Source: Saliniramus fredricksonii (GTDB lineage: Bacteria; Pseudomonadota; Alphaproteobacteria; Rhizobiales; Beijerinckiaceae). From it: a stretch of 64,000 bases of DNA. Below the pieces are notes generated by a model that was not told the DNA's origin, ran no database searches, and worked only from the letters and a program-made list of their open reading frames with translations. The translations under genes and the position numbers were made by a program. The DNA is taken from NCBI RefSeq assembly GCF_900094735.1, contig NZ_FMBM01000001.1, positions 682,001 to 746,000 of the forward strand. Direction: 5' to 3'. Of the stretch, positions 28,602-36,580 are shown piece after piece (positions within the stretch are counted from its first letter, which is position 1; every line of letters starts with the position of its first letter).

Positions 28602-28847
28602 AGCATCATGCCGTCAGGTGGATACCGGCTGACGGAAAGAAATGATGCGCCGGATAATGACCTGGAGCGCCCGGCCTGACTCCGTCAGGTCGGAACGTGC
28701 TCCAGAGCATCATGCCGTCAGGTGGATACCGGCTGACGGAAAGAAATGATGCGCCGGATAATGACCTGGAGCGCCCGGCCTGACTCCGTCAGGTCGGAAC
28801 GTGCTCCAGAGCATCATGCCGTCAGGTGGATACCGGCTGACGGAAAG
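28602..28847. repeat. Tandem 104-bp repeat made of two nested palindromes (2.4 copies)
   Basis: Copies at 28602-28705 and 28706-28809 are identical; a third (28810-28847) is cut after 38 bases. Each unit folds into two imperfect hairpins. Hairpin one has outer arms GCATCAT/ATGATGC and inner arms CCGTCAG/CTGACGG. Hairpin two has outer arms CTGGAGC/GCTCCAG and inner arms CCTGAC/GTCAGG. The structure resembles the intergenic palindromic mosaic elements of Rhizobiales but I cannot assign a named family. It lies between the patatin and chemoreceptor genes. Confidence 0.85.
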
Positions 28848-28849
28848 TG

Positions 28850-28869
28850 CTCTAAGACCATCGTCTTAA
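28850..28869 (+). terminator. Short hairpin after the repeat array
   Basis: TAAGAC-CATC-GTCTTA directly after the truncated third repeat copy, in AT-richer DNA. The stem is weak for a terminator and no gene on the plus strand ends here, so it may instead be a further piece of the palindromic element. Confidence 0.3.
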
Positions 28870-29093
28870 GACCTTCGGTGCATTTGATAAAATTCAGCTT
28901 GCTGAAAGAAAACTGCCCGGAAATTTACATTTCTCAGCGGAAGCTGAAGCGATGAATTCGTTTTTCAACGTATTTTTGATATTTTTGAAGATATATGGCG
29001 CGGATCAATTCACAACCAAAGTATAGATTCTCATAAAGAATCGGTAATATTCTTTCTCTGCCAGCAAGCGATTCGCTTTGGCATGGAGGAGCT

Positions 29094-30848
29094 ATGACGA
29101 GTCCCACGCAAGATTTTGGCAAGGAACAGTCGCGCATCGTCGACTCGACGCACAGCATCGATTCCGCGCAGCCGGAGAACGATGCCGGGCATGTCCGTCA
29201 TCTCGAAGAGACGATCGGCGTCATCGAGGCCGATATTCGCGCAGCAATCGGCGCCGTGGTCGCCGCCGTCGATGATTCGGGGGCGCAGATGAAGCGGGCG
29301 CGCGCCGATCTCGACGAGATCGGCGGGGCCAACAGACAACTCAACGAAGCAGCCGCCGAGGCGGGGACGCGCAGCGATGCCGTCTCGCAGGCGACGGATA
29401 CGATCGCACAGGCCTCGCGCGGGATCGACGAGGCGATGCTGCAGGCGACGGCCTGTCTCGATGCCGCGACACGCCAGGTCGCGGAAGCGCACGGCCTGCT
29501 GGGTCGCCTGTCCGATGCCAGCACGGCCATTGCCGGTGTCGTTGACGCCATCGCCGCCGTTGCCAAACAGACGAACCTGTTGGCGCTCAACGCCACGATC
29601 GAAGCCGCACGTGCCGGCGAGGCCGGGAGGGGTTTCGCCGTCGTGGCCGGCGAAGTGAAGGCCCTGTCGCAGGAAGTCTCACGCTCTGCCGACGATATTC
29701 GCGAGCGCATCGGACTTCTCGCCGCCACGGCGCAGGAGACGATGGCGGCAGTGGGCGGCGCCAACGCGGCGATCACGGAACTCGCCCCTCTCGTGGTGCG
29801 CGCGCGCGAAGGCAGCGAGGAACAATCATCGGCGCTCGCAGCCGTGGCGCGCGACTCCAACGAGGGCGCGCGCTGCGTGAGCGCGGTTCGCGCCCGCGCC
29901 GGTGATGTCGACGCGGCGCTGGGCAGCTGTTTCGCGCGTATGGATGTGGCGGGCGAGAATGCCGGGCGGGCCGCAGCGGCGGCTTCGTCGCTTACCGACA
30001 GGTTCGTCGCGGTCATCCGCCAGAGCGAGATCGGTGACCGGCGGCGCCATGACCGCTATCCCGTCGAACTTGAGGTCAGCGGCCAGATCGGCGGGCAGCC
30101 CGTCACCAGCCGCAGCATCGACATCTCGCGCGGCGGCATGCTGCTTGATGCGAGCGGGGTCGGTGACGGCATCATGCCGGGCAGTGAGGCCCGCCTTGCG
30201 ATCGGCGGCATCGGCACGGTCCGTGCGCATGTCGTCGGTGTCAGCCGGATGGGCCTGCATTGCGCTTTCGACGATGAGGATCCGGCCATCCGCGCCGCGA
30301 TCGAGGCGAAGCTCGCCGCGATCGCGGGCGAATACCGTCCCCTCGTGGCGCGCGCCCAGGCCATCGCGCAAGAGGTGGCGCAGGCCATCGAAGGGCTCGT
30401 CGGCGCCGGCAGCCTGAGCCGTGAGGCCGCTTTCGATACGCGCTATGTGCCGTTGCCCGCAACCGATCCGCAGCAATACGAGACCGCCTTCACGCAGGCT
30501 TTCGAGGGCGTTCTCCCCGCCATCATCGAGCCCCCGCTGAGCGAGGACAAGCGCCTGACCTTCTGCCTCGCCATCGACCGCAACGGTTATATCCCGGTGC
30601 ATAACCGCGCCTTCTCGCAGCCCCAGCGCCCGGATGATCCGGTCTGGAACGCAGCGCATTGCCGCAACAAGCGGATTTTCGATGATCGCGCCGGCATCAC
30701 GGCGGCGCGATCCACCCGCGACTTCGTGGTCCAGGCCTATGCCCGCGACATGGGCGGCGGCAAGGTGGTGATGATGCGCGAGGTCGATGCGCCGATCCGC
30801 ATCTTCGGGCGCCATTGGGGCGGTCTGCGCATGGCCTACCGGCTCTGA
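29094..30848 (+). CDS. Soluble methyl-accepting chemotaxis protein with PilZ and C-terminal Cache-like parts
   Basis: A 584-residue chemoreceptor without transmembrane helices. Order: signalling helices with the conserved hairpin tip [20 protein letters not shown] near residues 157-177; a PilZ domain ([10 protein letters not shown] near residue 315, then [14 protein letters not shown]), which in this family binds cyclic-di-GMP through the RxxxR and D/NxSxxG motifs; and a C-terminal module with [20 protein letters not shown] and [11 protein letters not shown], like the Cache-type ends of some cytosolic receptors. A GGAGGAG sequence precedes the ATG. The 220-base AT-rich upstream region probably holds the promoter. 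Confidence 0.85.
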   Translation: MTSPTQDFGKEQSRIVDSTHSIDSAQPENDAGHVRHLEETIGVIEADIRAAIGAVVAAVDDSGAQMKRARADLDEIGGANRQLNEAAAEAGTRSDAVSQATDTIAQASRGIDEAMLQATACLDAATRQVAEAHGLLGRLSDASTAIAGVVDAIAAVAKQTNLLALNATIEAARAGEAGRGFAVVAGEVKALSQEVSRSADDIRERIGLLAATAQETMAAVGGANAAITELAPLVVRAREGSEEQSSALAAVARDSNEGARCVSAVRARAGDVDAALGSCFARMDVAGENAGRAAAAASSLTDRFVAVIRQSEIGDRRRHDRYPVELEVSGQIGGQPVTSRSIDISRGGMLLDASGVGDGIMPGSEARLAIGGIGTVRAHVVGVSRMGLHCAFDDEDPAIRAAIEAKLAAIAGEYRPLVARAQAIAQEVAQAIEGLVGAGSLSREAAFDTRYVPLPATDPQQYETAFTQAFEGVLPAIIEPPLSEDKRLTFCLAIDRNGYIPVHNRAFSQPQRPDDPVWNAAHCRNKRIFDDRAGITAARSTRDFVVQAYARDMGGGKVVMMREVDAPIRIFGRHWGGLRMAYRL

Positions 30849-30863
30849 CCGATGGGCCTCATG

Positions 30864-30896
30864 AAAAAGCCCCCGCGGGCATGAACCCGCGGGGGC
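30864..30896 (-). terminator. Intrinsic terminator of rpsA
   Basis: Read on the minus strand: an 11-bp GC stem (GCCCCCGCGGG arms) with a TTCATG loop followed by TTTTT. The T-tract lies only on the minus-strand exit, so it serves rpsA; the chemoreceptor gene may use the hairpin less efficiently from the other side. Confidence 0.85.
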
Positions 30897-30921
30897 CGAA
30901 AAGCGGCTCTGGCGAACCTGC

Positions 30922-32643
30922 TTACTTGTTTTCTTCTTCCTCGCCGGACTGCGTCTGCTTCTTCAGCGCAGCACCGAGGATGTCGCCGAGCGAAGCGCCG
31001 GAATCGGTGGAGCCGAACTGTGCGATCGCCTCCTTCTCCTCGGCCACTTCGAGCGCCTTGATCGACAGCGTGACACGGCGCGCCTTGCGGTCGAACTGGG
31101 TGACGCGGGCATCGATCTTGTCACCGGCGGAGAAGCGCTCGGGGCGCTGGTCGGCGCGGTCGCGGGCAAGTTCGGCGCGGCGGATGAAGGCGCTGAGATC
31201 GGTATCGACGATCTTGACGTCGATGCCGGCATCCTTCACTTCCACGACCTCGCAGGTCACGACCTGACCCTTGCGGATCTCACCCGCATCGGCGAAGGGA
31301 TCGCCGGCGAGCTGCTTGATGCCAAGCGAGATGCGCTCCTTGTCGACATCGACGTCGAGCACCTGGGCGCGAACCATGTCGCCCTTCTTGAACTCGTCGA
31401 TAACCTGCTCGCCGGGACGGTTCCAGTCGAGATCCGACAGGTGGACCATGCCGTCGACATCGCCTTCGAGACCGATGAACAGACCGAATTCGGTCTTGTT
31501 CTTGACCTCGCCCTCGACCTCGGAACCGACGGGATGCTTCTCGGCGAAGGCCTCCCACGGATTCTGCAGGGTCTGCTTGAGACCGAGCGAGATGCGGCGC
31601 TTGACCGGATCGACCTCGAGAATGACCACGTCCACTTCCTGCGATGTGGAGACGATCTTGCCCGGATGAACGTTCTTCTTCGTCCAGGACATCTCGGAGA
31701 CGTGGATCAGGCCTTCGATGCCCGGCTCCAGCTCGACGAAGGCACCGTAATCGGTAATGTTGGTCACGCGGCCCGTGAAGCGCGCATCGACCGGATAGCG
31801 GGCCTCGATGCCCTCCCACGGATCGGCGAGCAGCTGCTTGATGCCGAGCGAGATGCGGTGTGTCTCATGGTTGATCTTGATGATCTTGACCTGGACGTTC
31901 TGGCCGATCTGCACCACTTCCGACGGATGGTTGACGCGGCGCCAGGCCATGTCGGTGACGTGGAGCAGGCCGTCGATGCCACCGAGATCGACGAAGGCGC
32001 CGTATTCGGTGATGTTCTTGACGACACCCTCGATGACCTGACCCTCTTCGAGATTGGCCACCAGCTCCGAACGCTGTTCGGCGCGGCTCTCCTCGAGCAC
32101 GGTACGGCGCGACACGACGATATTGCCGCGGCGACGGTCCATCTTCAGGATCTGGAAGGGCTGCGGCACGCCCATCAGCGGCGTGATGTCGCGCACGGGG
32201 CGGATATCGACCTGCGAGCGCGGCAGGAAGGCCACGGCGCCGTCGAGATCGACGGTGTAGCCGCCCTTGACCTGGTTGAAGATCAGGCCCTGGACGCGCT
32301 CATTGGCCTCGAAGGCCTTCTCGAGCTTGATCCAACTTTCCTCGCGGCGCGCCTTCTCGCGGGAGATGACGGCCTCGCCGAGGGCATTCTCGATGCGGTC
32401 GACATAGACCTCGACTTCGGCACCAACTTCGATCGGTTCGTCACGGCCGGGGCCGTTGAATTCCTTGAGGGCCACACGGCCTTCGGTCTTGGCGCCGATA
32501 TCGATGACCGCGACGTCCTTCTCGATGGCGACGACCTTGCCCTTGACGACGGCGCCTTCGGCGACTTCGTTGCTGCGGAAGGATTCCTCGAGGAGGGCGG
32601 CGAAATCTTCGCGGCTGGGCGCGTATTGGGTTTGAGCTGACAT
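30922..32643 (-). CDS. rpsA: 30S ribosomal protein S1
   Basis: S1 brings mRNA to the 30S subunit. The 573-residue protein contains six S1 RNA-binding repeats; repeats 3-6 are clear as VVKNITEYGAFVDLGGIDGLLHVTDM, VTNITDYGAFVELEPGIEGLIHVSEM and following, each shown here only by family position. The C-terminus is acidic (GEEEENK). ATG 32643 has AGGAGAACGA just before it and begins MSAQTQYAPSREDFAALL, as in other alphaproteobacteria, so the longer upstream frame is rejected. The usual cmk neighbour is absent; the gene is monocistronic with its own promoter and terminator. Confidence 0.96.
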   Translation of the reverse strand: MSAQTQYAPSREDFAALLEESFRSNEVAEGAVVKGKVVAIEKDVAVIDIGAKTEGRVALKEFNGPGRDEPIEVGAEVEVYVDRIENALGEAVISREKARREESWIKLEKAFEANERVQGLIFNQVKGGYTVDLDGAVAFLPRSQVDIRPVRDITPLMGVPQPFQILKMDRRRGNIVVSRRTVLEESRAEQRSELVANLEEGQVIEGVVKNITEYGAFVDLGGIDGLLHVTDMAWRRVNHPSEVVQIGQNVQVKIIKINHETHRISLGIKQLLADPWEGIEARYPVDARFTGRVTNITDYGAFVELEPGIEGLIHVSEMSWTKKNVHPGKIVSTSQEVDVVILEVDPVKRRISLGLKQTLQNPWEAFAEKHPVGSEVEGEVKNKTEFGLFIGLEGDVDGMVHLSDLDWNRPGEQVIDEFKKGDMVRAQVLDVDVDKERISLGIKQLAGDPFADAGEIRKGQVVTCEVVEVKDAGIDVKIVDTDLSAFIRRAELARDRADQRPERFSAGDKIDARVTQFDRKARRVTLSIKALEVAEEKEAIAQFGSTDSGASLGDILGAALKKQTQSGEEEENK

Positions 32644-32838
32644 TCGTTCTCCTGATGCTCTCGCGAGCAATTGCGCCGACGGCTGGTGTTGCGTGCCATC
32701 CCCGTTCGTCGCGGGCCGCGCATGTATGCGTGACCCTGGCCACTCTCGCTGGAGCGGGCCGGCGCGTCGACGACGAACGAAGACGGATATCACGACCCGG
32801 CGGGCGCTCTGGCACCATCCGGAACCGGGATCGCGCAC

Positions 32839-32867
32839 GGATAACGGAAACAGCCTTGCGATGCAAG
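32839..32867 (-). promoter_or_regulatory. Predicted rpsA promoter
   Basis: On the minus strand, CTTGCA-N17-TTATCC, matching the alphaproteobacterial vegetative promoter and nearly identical to the one upstream of rpsB. It would give an rpsA leader of about 190 bases, leaving room for S1 autoregulation. Confidence 0.55.
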
Positions 32868-32928
32868 GCTTTCCGCAACGCCCTCGCTGCAAGCCCCGTC
32901 ACCGGTCGCACCGGCGCTCGGTACCGAG

Positions 32929-33047
32929 CCGCCCGGCGCTCAGTAACCCACCGCCCGGCGCTCAGTAACCCACCGCCCGGCGCTCAGTAACCCACCGCCC
33001 GGCGCTCAGTAACCCACCGCCCGGCGCTCAGTAACCCACCGCCCGGC
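32929..33047. repeat. 22-bp tandem repeat (5 copies) over the exoD stop codon
   Basis: The unit contains CAGTAACCCACCGCCCGG plus GCGCT and recurs exactly every 22 bases, with CAGTAA at 32941, 32963, 32985, 33007 and 33029. The copy at 33029 is the real end of exoD, encoding RAVGY and stop; the others repeat those codons and stop downstream. A 12-base part-copy precedes 32941. The array probably grew by slippage from the gene's own 3' end. Confidence 0.9.
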
Positions 33048-33708
33048 TCATGGCCACCAGAGCAAAATGGATGAGCGTGCTGGTCAGGATCACCGTATAG
33101 GCGATGCCGGCCAGCCCCGCGAGGATGCCGAAGCCGAGCACCAGCCCGTCCTCCTGCAGGATGGCCATGGAGAGGATCACCAGAGCGATCGAGGGCACCC
33201 AGTTGGTGCCGGGCAGCGGCAGGATCACGCATAGCGCGAGAATCACGGCGAAGACGCCGATCAACCGGTCGCCACGCGCGCCGAACAGGGCCGTATGGCG
33301 CGGGCGCAGGAGCTTCTCCACCCGTTGCAGGCGCGGCTCGGCCACATCGATGATCTTGCGGAACGTGGCGACGCGGAAGCGCTTGTCGAGAATGCGCCGG
33401 GGCAGCCACGGTTTCTTGAAACCGAGCGCAAGCTGCACGGCGAAGAGCAGCACGGGCAGACCGAAGACCGAGTTCATGCCCGGCGGGGCCGGGAGGCAAT
33501 TGGGCAGGCTGAAAAGGATGATGACGAAGCCGAAGGCACGCTCGCCGAAAGCCTCGATGATCTCGCGCACGCTGATCGTGTCACCCGGCGCCGTTTCGAT
33601 CAAGGCGCGCAGGACGAGGGAGACGCGCTTGTGCTCCATCGCCTCGTGCAGGAGGCGGGCGCGCCGGCTGGCCAGTCCCTCGCAGCGCTGATCGCCGGGC
33701 GAATCCAT
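33028..33708 (-). CDS. ExoD-family membrane protein
   Basis: A 226-residue inner-membrane protein of the ExoD family (exopolysaccharide synthesis/alkali tolerance in Sinorhizobium). Visible: a soluble N-terminus, then RAFGFVIILFSLPNCLPAPPG and VILPLPGTNWVPSIALVILSMA, the paired Pro-rich membrane motifs of the family. ATG 33708 lies 3 bases after the ymdB stop, so they form an operon. Its last five codons and stop are the founding unit of the 22-bp tandem array. Biochemical role unknown. Confidence 0.85.
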   Translation of the reverse strand: MDSPGDQRCEGLASRRARLLHEAMEHKRVSLVLRALIETAPGDTISVREIIEAFGERAFGFVIILFSLPNCLPAPPGMNSVFGLPVLLFAVQLALGFKKPWLPRRILDKRFRVATFRKIIDVAEPRLQRVEKLLRPRHTALFGARGDRLIGVFAVILALCVILPLPGTNWVPSIALVILSMAILQEDGLVLGFGILAGLAGIAYTVILTSTLIHFALVAMSRAVGY

Positions 33709-33710
33709 GC

Positions 33711-34532
33711 TCAATCCCAGAAATCAGGCAGGGCAGGCGGCAGATGCGGCCCGAGGCGCAACGCGGCGCAACGGGTGGCGAGGCCGGTCGCATCATCGGT
33801 CTCGACCGCGAGTCCCGCAAGCGCACCCTCGCCCTGCGCCGCCTCCAATCGCGATCCCGGCGTCTTCTGCAGGAAGCGCCGCAAGGGCTCGTCCTTGCCC
33901 ATGCCAAGCACGGAATCGTAATCGCCGCACATGCCGAGATCCGAAATATAGGCCGTGCCGCCCGGCAGCACCCGGTAATCGGCGGTGGGAACATGGGTAT
34001 GCGTGCCGACGACGAGGCTGGCGCGTCCGTCGCAGAAATGCCCCATCGCCTGCTTCTCGCTGGTCGCCTCGGCGTGAAAATCGACGATGACGGCATCAGC
34101 GCCATAGCCCAGCGGACAATCCGCGAGCGCTTCCTCGACCCGGGTGAAGGGGCAATCCATCGCATCCATGAAGATGCGTCCCATCGCGTTGACCACGAGC
34201 ACCCGGGCCCCGCGCGCCGTCTCCACCATCGTTGCCCCGCGTCCCGGCGTCCCGGACGGGAAGGTGGCCGGACGCACGAGCCGATGTTCGCGCTCGATGA
34301 AGACGAGCGCTTCGCGCTGGTCGAAAGCATGATTGCCCAGCGTGATCGCGTCGACACCTGCCGCGAAGAGGTCTTCGCAGATCGCCTCGGTGATGCCGAA
34401 CCCGCCGGCGGCATTCTCGCCGTTGATGATGACGCAATCGAGAGCCCAGCGATCGCGCAGACCGGGGAGATGCCCGGTCACGGCTTCGCGACCGGGACGT
34501 CCGACGACATCACCGAGAAACAGAAGGCGCAT
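33711..34532 (-). CDS. YmdB-family metallophosphoesterase
   Basis: A 273-residue calcineurin-like phosphoesterase of the TIGR00282/YmdB type; the Bacillus homologue hydrolyses 2',3'-cyclic nucleotides. Metal-binding motifs are intact: LFLGDVVGRPG, NGENAAGGFGI, TLGNHAFDQRE, VDFHAEATSEK and GTHTHVPTADYR. ATG 34532 is chosen because the family begins directly with MRLLFLGDVVG. It is followed by exoD and preceded by the 5-FCL gene with 74 bases between. Confidence 0.93.
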   Translation of the reverse strand: MRLLFLGDVVGRPGREAVTGHLPGLRDRWALDCVIINGENAAGGFGITEAICEDLFAAGVDAITLGNHAFDQREALVFIEREHRLVRPATFPSGTPGRGATMVETARGARVLVVNAMGRIFMDAMDCPFTRVEEALADCPLGYGADAVIVDFHAEATSEKQAMGHFCDGRASLVVGTHTHVPTADYRVLPGGTAYISDLGMCGDYDSVLGMGKDEPLRRFLQKTPGSRLEAAQGEGALAGLAVETDDATGLATRCAALRLGPHLPPALPDFWD

Positions 34533-34606
34533 CCGTTCAGGCCCTTCTGGCCGTCGCCGCGAAGGGGCAACGAGTTCTGGCGGGCATCGTGCCACTTGCA
34601 CGGGTA

Positions 34607-35158
34607 TCAGTCACACAAGGTCTCCGTTTCGGTCACGATGCAGTCGAGACGCCGGTCATGCGGCTCTGCGGGGATGCTCTCGGCGCGCTGTATGTCGAAA
34701 GCAAGGCCGATGGTGGTGACAGGCTTTTCCAGCGTCAAGGCTGCAATGGCGCGATCGTAATGCCCCTTGCCGTAGCCGATACGGTTACGGGCGCGATCGA
34801 AACGCGAAAGCGGCATCACCAGGATATCCGGGATGAGTGCCTCGCTCTCCTCGGATGGTGCGCTGACGCCGAAAGCGCCGCGAATCAGGGGCTCGCCGGG
34901 TTGCCAGCGCAGAAAGATCAGACGCGGATCGCGCACCAGCGGCAGGGCGAGGGTGAATCCGCGCTGCGCGAGCGCCCCGAGCAGCGGGAGAGTGTCGACT
35001 TCCGAGCGTATCGGCGCATAGCCGGACACGATGCGCCGCTGCGCATGGGCAGCATCGCATACGGGCAGGGCGAGAACGCGCTGCGCAATCAGACGCGATG
35101 CCTTTTCGCGATAGGCGTGATCAAGCGCGTCGCGCCCGGCGAGGCCGGCACGGCGCAA
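34607..35158 (-). CDS. 5-formyltetrahydrofolate cyclo-ligase
   Basis: Converts 5-formyl-THF to 5,10-methenyl-THF with ATP. The 183-residue protein has the family core VSGYAPIRSEVDTLPLL, LIPDILVMPLSRFDRARNRIGYGKGHYDR and the GLAFDIQ end. No ATG or GTG is found in frame near the N-terminus, so the TTG at 35158 (AGGAAG before it) is used; a few more residues (ALNDRAAEKEV) could be translated from CTG upstream. It lies directly downstream of 6S RNA, a linkage conserved across proteobacteria. Confidence 0.9.
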   Translation of the reverse strand: MRRAGLAGRDALDHAYREKASRLIAQRVLALPVCDAAHAQRRIVSGYAPIRSEVDTLPLLGALAQRGFTLALPLVRDPRLIFLRWQPGEPLIRGAFGVSAPSEESEALIPDILVMPLSRFDRARNRIGYGKGHYDRAIAALTLEKPVTTIGLAFDIQRAESIPAEPHDRRLDCIVTETETLCD

Positions 35159-35248
35159 AACTTCCTTCTCGGCGGCTCTGTCGTTCAGGGCTGGCCTCTT
35201 CGCGGATGACCCCGCGATGATGCGGGCAGCGGACGGGAACGAAAACGT

Positions 35249-35403
35249 GCGGTGCCGCGATGGCCGTTGGAGATGCGATCCCGGGAACCTACAGCGTAGG
35301 TGGGCGCCGTGTGTCCCGGTCCACGGACCGGGTCAGGGACAGCTCCCTTCAGGATCATTAAGGCCCCGGGGAAAAATTCTCCTGACGCACCCCGCAGCAC
35401 CGC
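35249..35403 (-). ncRNA. ssrS: 6S RNA
   Basis: About 155 bases on the minus strand, ending 90 bases before the 5-FCL gene, the classical position. The ends pair perfectly (GCGGTGC at the 5' end with GCACCGC at the 3' end). The interior has GGAGCTGTCCCTGA, a CCCGGTCC/GGACCGGG hairpin arm, and GGCGCCCACCTACG then TGTAGGTTCCCGGGAT, the signature of alphaproteobacterial 6S RNA. 6S RNA mimics an open promoter and holds sigma-70 polymerase in stationary phase. Exact ends are inferred from the closing stem. Confidence 0.8.
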
Positions 35404-35533
35404 TTCGCGAATGTAATGTCGCCCGGTGCATTCGCAAAGGGCTATTTCGACATGGCGCGCAGGAATACGGGCATGGCCGATTGCGTGACCGATTGCATGG
35501 CCGATCCGACGGCCGGTTTCATGACGTGCGCGA

Positions 35534-35689
35534 TCAGCTGCGCAGATACTTGATCAGCGCGGCGATGCCGAGGCCGAGCAGCAGGAGGACGAGGATCCAG
35601 GTGATCGCCATGCTGATCCCCATGCCCGTCCCCATGCCCGTCCCCATGCCCCAGAAGGCGCTGCCGCCATGCATGGTTTCGTTCATCAT
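35534..35689 (-). CDS. Small single-pass membrane protein (51 aa)
   Basis: MMNETMHGGSAFWG, a Gly-Met repeat (MGTGMGTGMGISM), one transmembrane helix (AITWILVLLLLGLGIAALI) and a KYLRS tail. GAGGGAA precedes the ATG. Small Gly/Met-rich membrane proteins of this shape often accompany copper-resistance genes, and this one follows a DUF411 gene with 13 bases between. The function is inferred only from that company. Confidence 0.7.
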   Translation of the reverse strand: MMNETMHGGSAFWGMGTGMGTGMGISMAITWILVLLLLGLGIAALIKYLRS

Positions 35690-35702
35690 TGCGATGGTTC
35701 CC

Positions 35703-36176
35703 TCATGGGTCGGTGCGGGCCACGCCGCGATAGCGCGCGAACGATTCGGAACGGCTGCCCTCGAAGAGGACGACCGCGTAGGCATCATCCTCCATGCCCG
35801 GTACTTCCATGCCCGGTGAGCCGATCGGCATGCCCGGGACACTGATCCCCGTGGCATCGGGGCGCTCCCGCAGAAGGCGCGTGACCGCCTCGGCGGGAAC
35901 ATGGCCTTCGACCACGTAACCGGCGATTTCAGCGGTATGGCACGAGGCGAGCCCCGGGGGCACGCCGAGCCGCGCCTTGATGCGGTTGATCTGCGAGGTC
36001 GCACGGGTCTCCACGGCGAAGCCTGCTTCTCGCATATGTCCGACCCATGCGCTGCAGCAGCCGCAGCCGGGATCGTAATGCACGATCATGGTTTCTGCAG
36101 CCGGGGCAGCAAATGCCGGCATCGTGGCGATCGCGAAAGCAGCCCCGCTTCCGGCCAGAAAACGGCGTCGGTTCAT
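35703..36176 (-). CDS. DUF411 metal-binding protein, exported
   Basis: A 157-residue protein with an N-terminal Tat/Sec-like leader (MNRRRFLAGSGAAFAIATMPAF; the RRRFL pair suggests Tat). The mature part shows the DUF411 signature YDPGCGCCSAWVGHM, GLASCHTAEIAGYVVEGHVPAE and VPGMPIGSPGME. DUF411 proteins are linked to copper and other metals through genome context. It is coupled (ATGA) to a 40-residue membrane protein upstream and followed by another small membrane protein. Confidence 0.85.
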   Translation of the reverse strand: MNRRRFLAGSGAAFAIATMPAFAAPAAETMIVHYDPGCGCCSAWVGHMREAGFAVETRATSQINRIKARLGVPPGLASCHTAEIAGYVVEGHVPAEAVTRLLRERPDATGISVPGMPIGSPGMEVPGMEDDAYAVVLFEGSRSESFARYRGVARTDP

Positions 36177-36295
36177 GATGGTTGCTCCTGGTGATGAACG
36201 TGTGCGCGATCAAGCGCGAAGATGGCGGCGGCAAGCATGACTGCAATCGCTGCAATGGAATAGATGAGACGATGCACGACAAGCCGTTGTTCCAT
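36173..36295 (-). CDS. Very small membrane protein (40 aa) opening the DUF411 operon
   Basis: ATG 36295 to TGA 36173: MEQRLVVHRLIYSIAAIAVM, then LAAAIFALDRAHVHHQEQPS. One transmembrane helix with a His-rich exit (HVHH) suited to metal contact. A strong GGAGGGTCGAGG stands directly before the ATG and the stop overlaps the DUF411 start, two independent signs that it is translated. Function unknown; metal-related by context. Confidence 0.7.
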   Translation of the reverse strand: MEQRLVVHRLIYSIAAIAVMLAAAIFALDRAHVHHQEQPS

Positions 36296-36412
36296 CCTCG
36301 ACCCTCCAGGGCACGCTGCAAATCGCGCGTGCAACGAACCTTGGGGCAGTCAACCCTCCGAAGCCCGCTGACCATGCCATGCGCAACACCTTGTTCACGC
36401 ACGGCCATCAAG

Positions 36413-36443
36413 GTCATAGACCTTCCCGCCGTGGTAAACTCAA
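36413..36443 (-). promoter_or_regulatory. MerR-family-type promoter (19-bp spacer)
   Basis: On the minus strand, TTGAGT-N19-TATGAC, with GGGAAGGTC in the spacer partly mirrored by GAGTTTACC. A 19-base spacer with a partial dyad is the hallmark of promoters twisted into activity by MerR/CueR/ZntR regulators. It points at the small-protein/DUF411 operon about 120 bases downstream. No MerR gene is present in the window. Confidence 0.5.
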
Positions 36444-36580
36444 GGGGCAATCGCGCCATCCGATCAACTTCGAGGACCGCTGGCGAAGCGCGATGATTTC
36501 TTCCCACTGCAAACGACACATCGCTATCCGCACGAAGCGCAGACGACCAATCAATATTCCGCGATACCCCTCCCGCCGGA

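Noticed and set aside
28602-28847. CRISPR array
   Set aside because: Units are 104 bases, directly abutting, without unique spacers, and no cas genes are in the window.
32929-33047. CRISPR or iteron array
   Set aside because: The 22-bp units have no spacers and clearly derive from the exoD 3' end; no replication gene is nearby.
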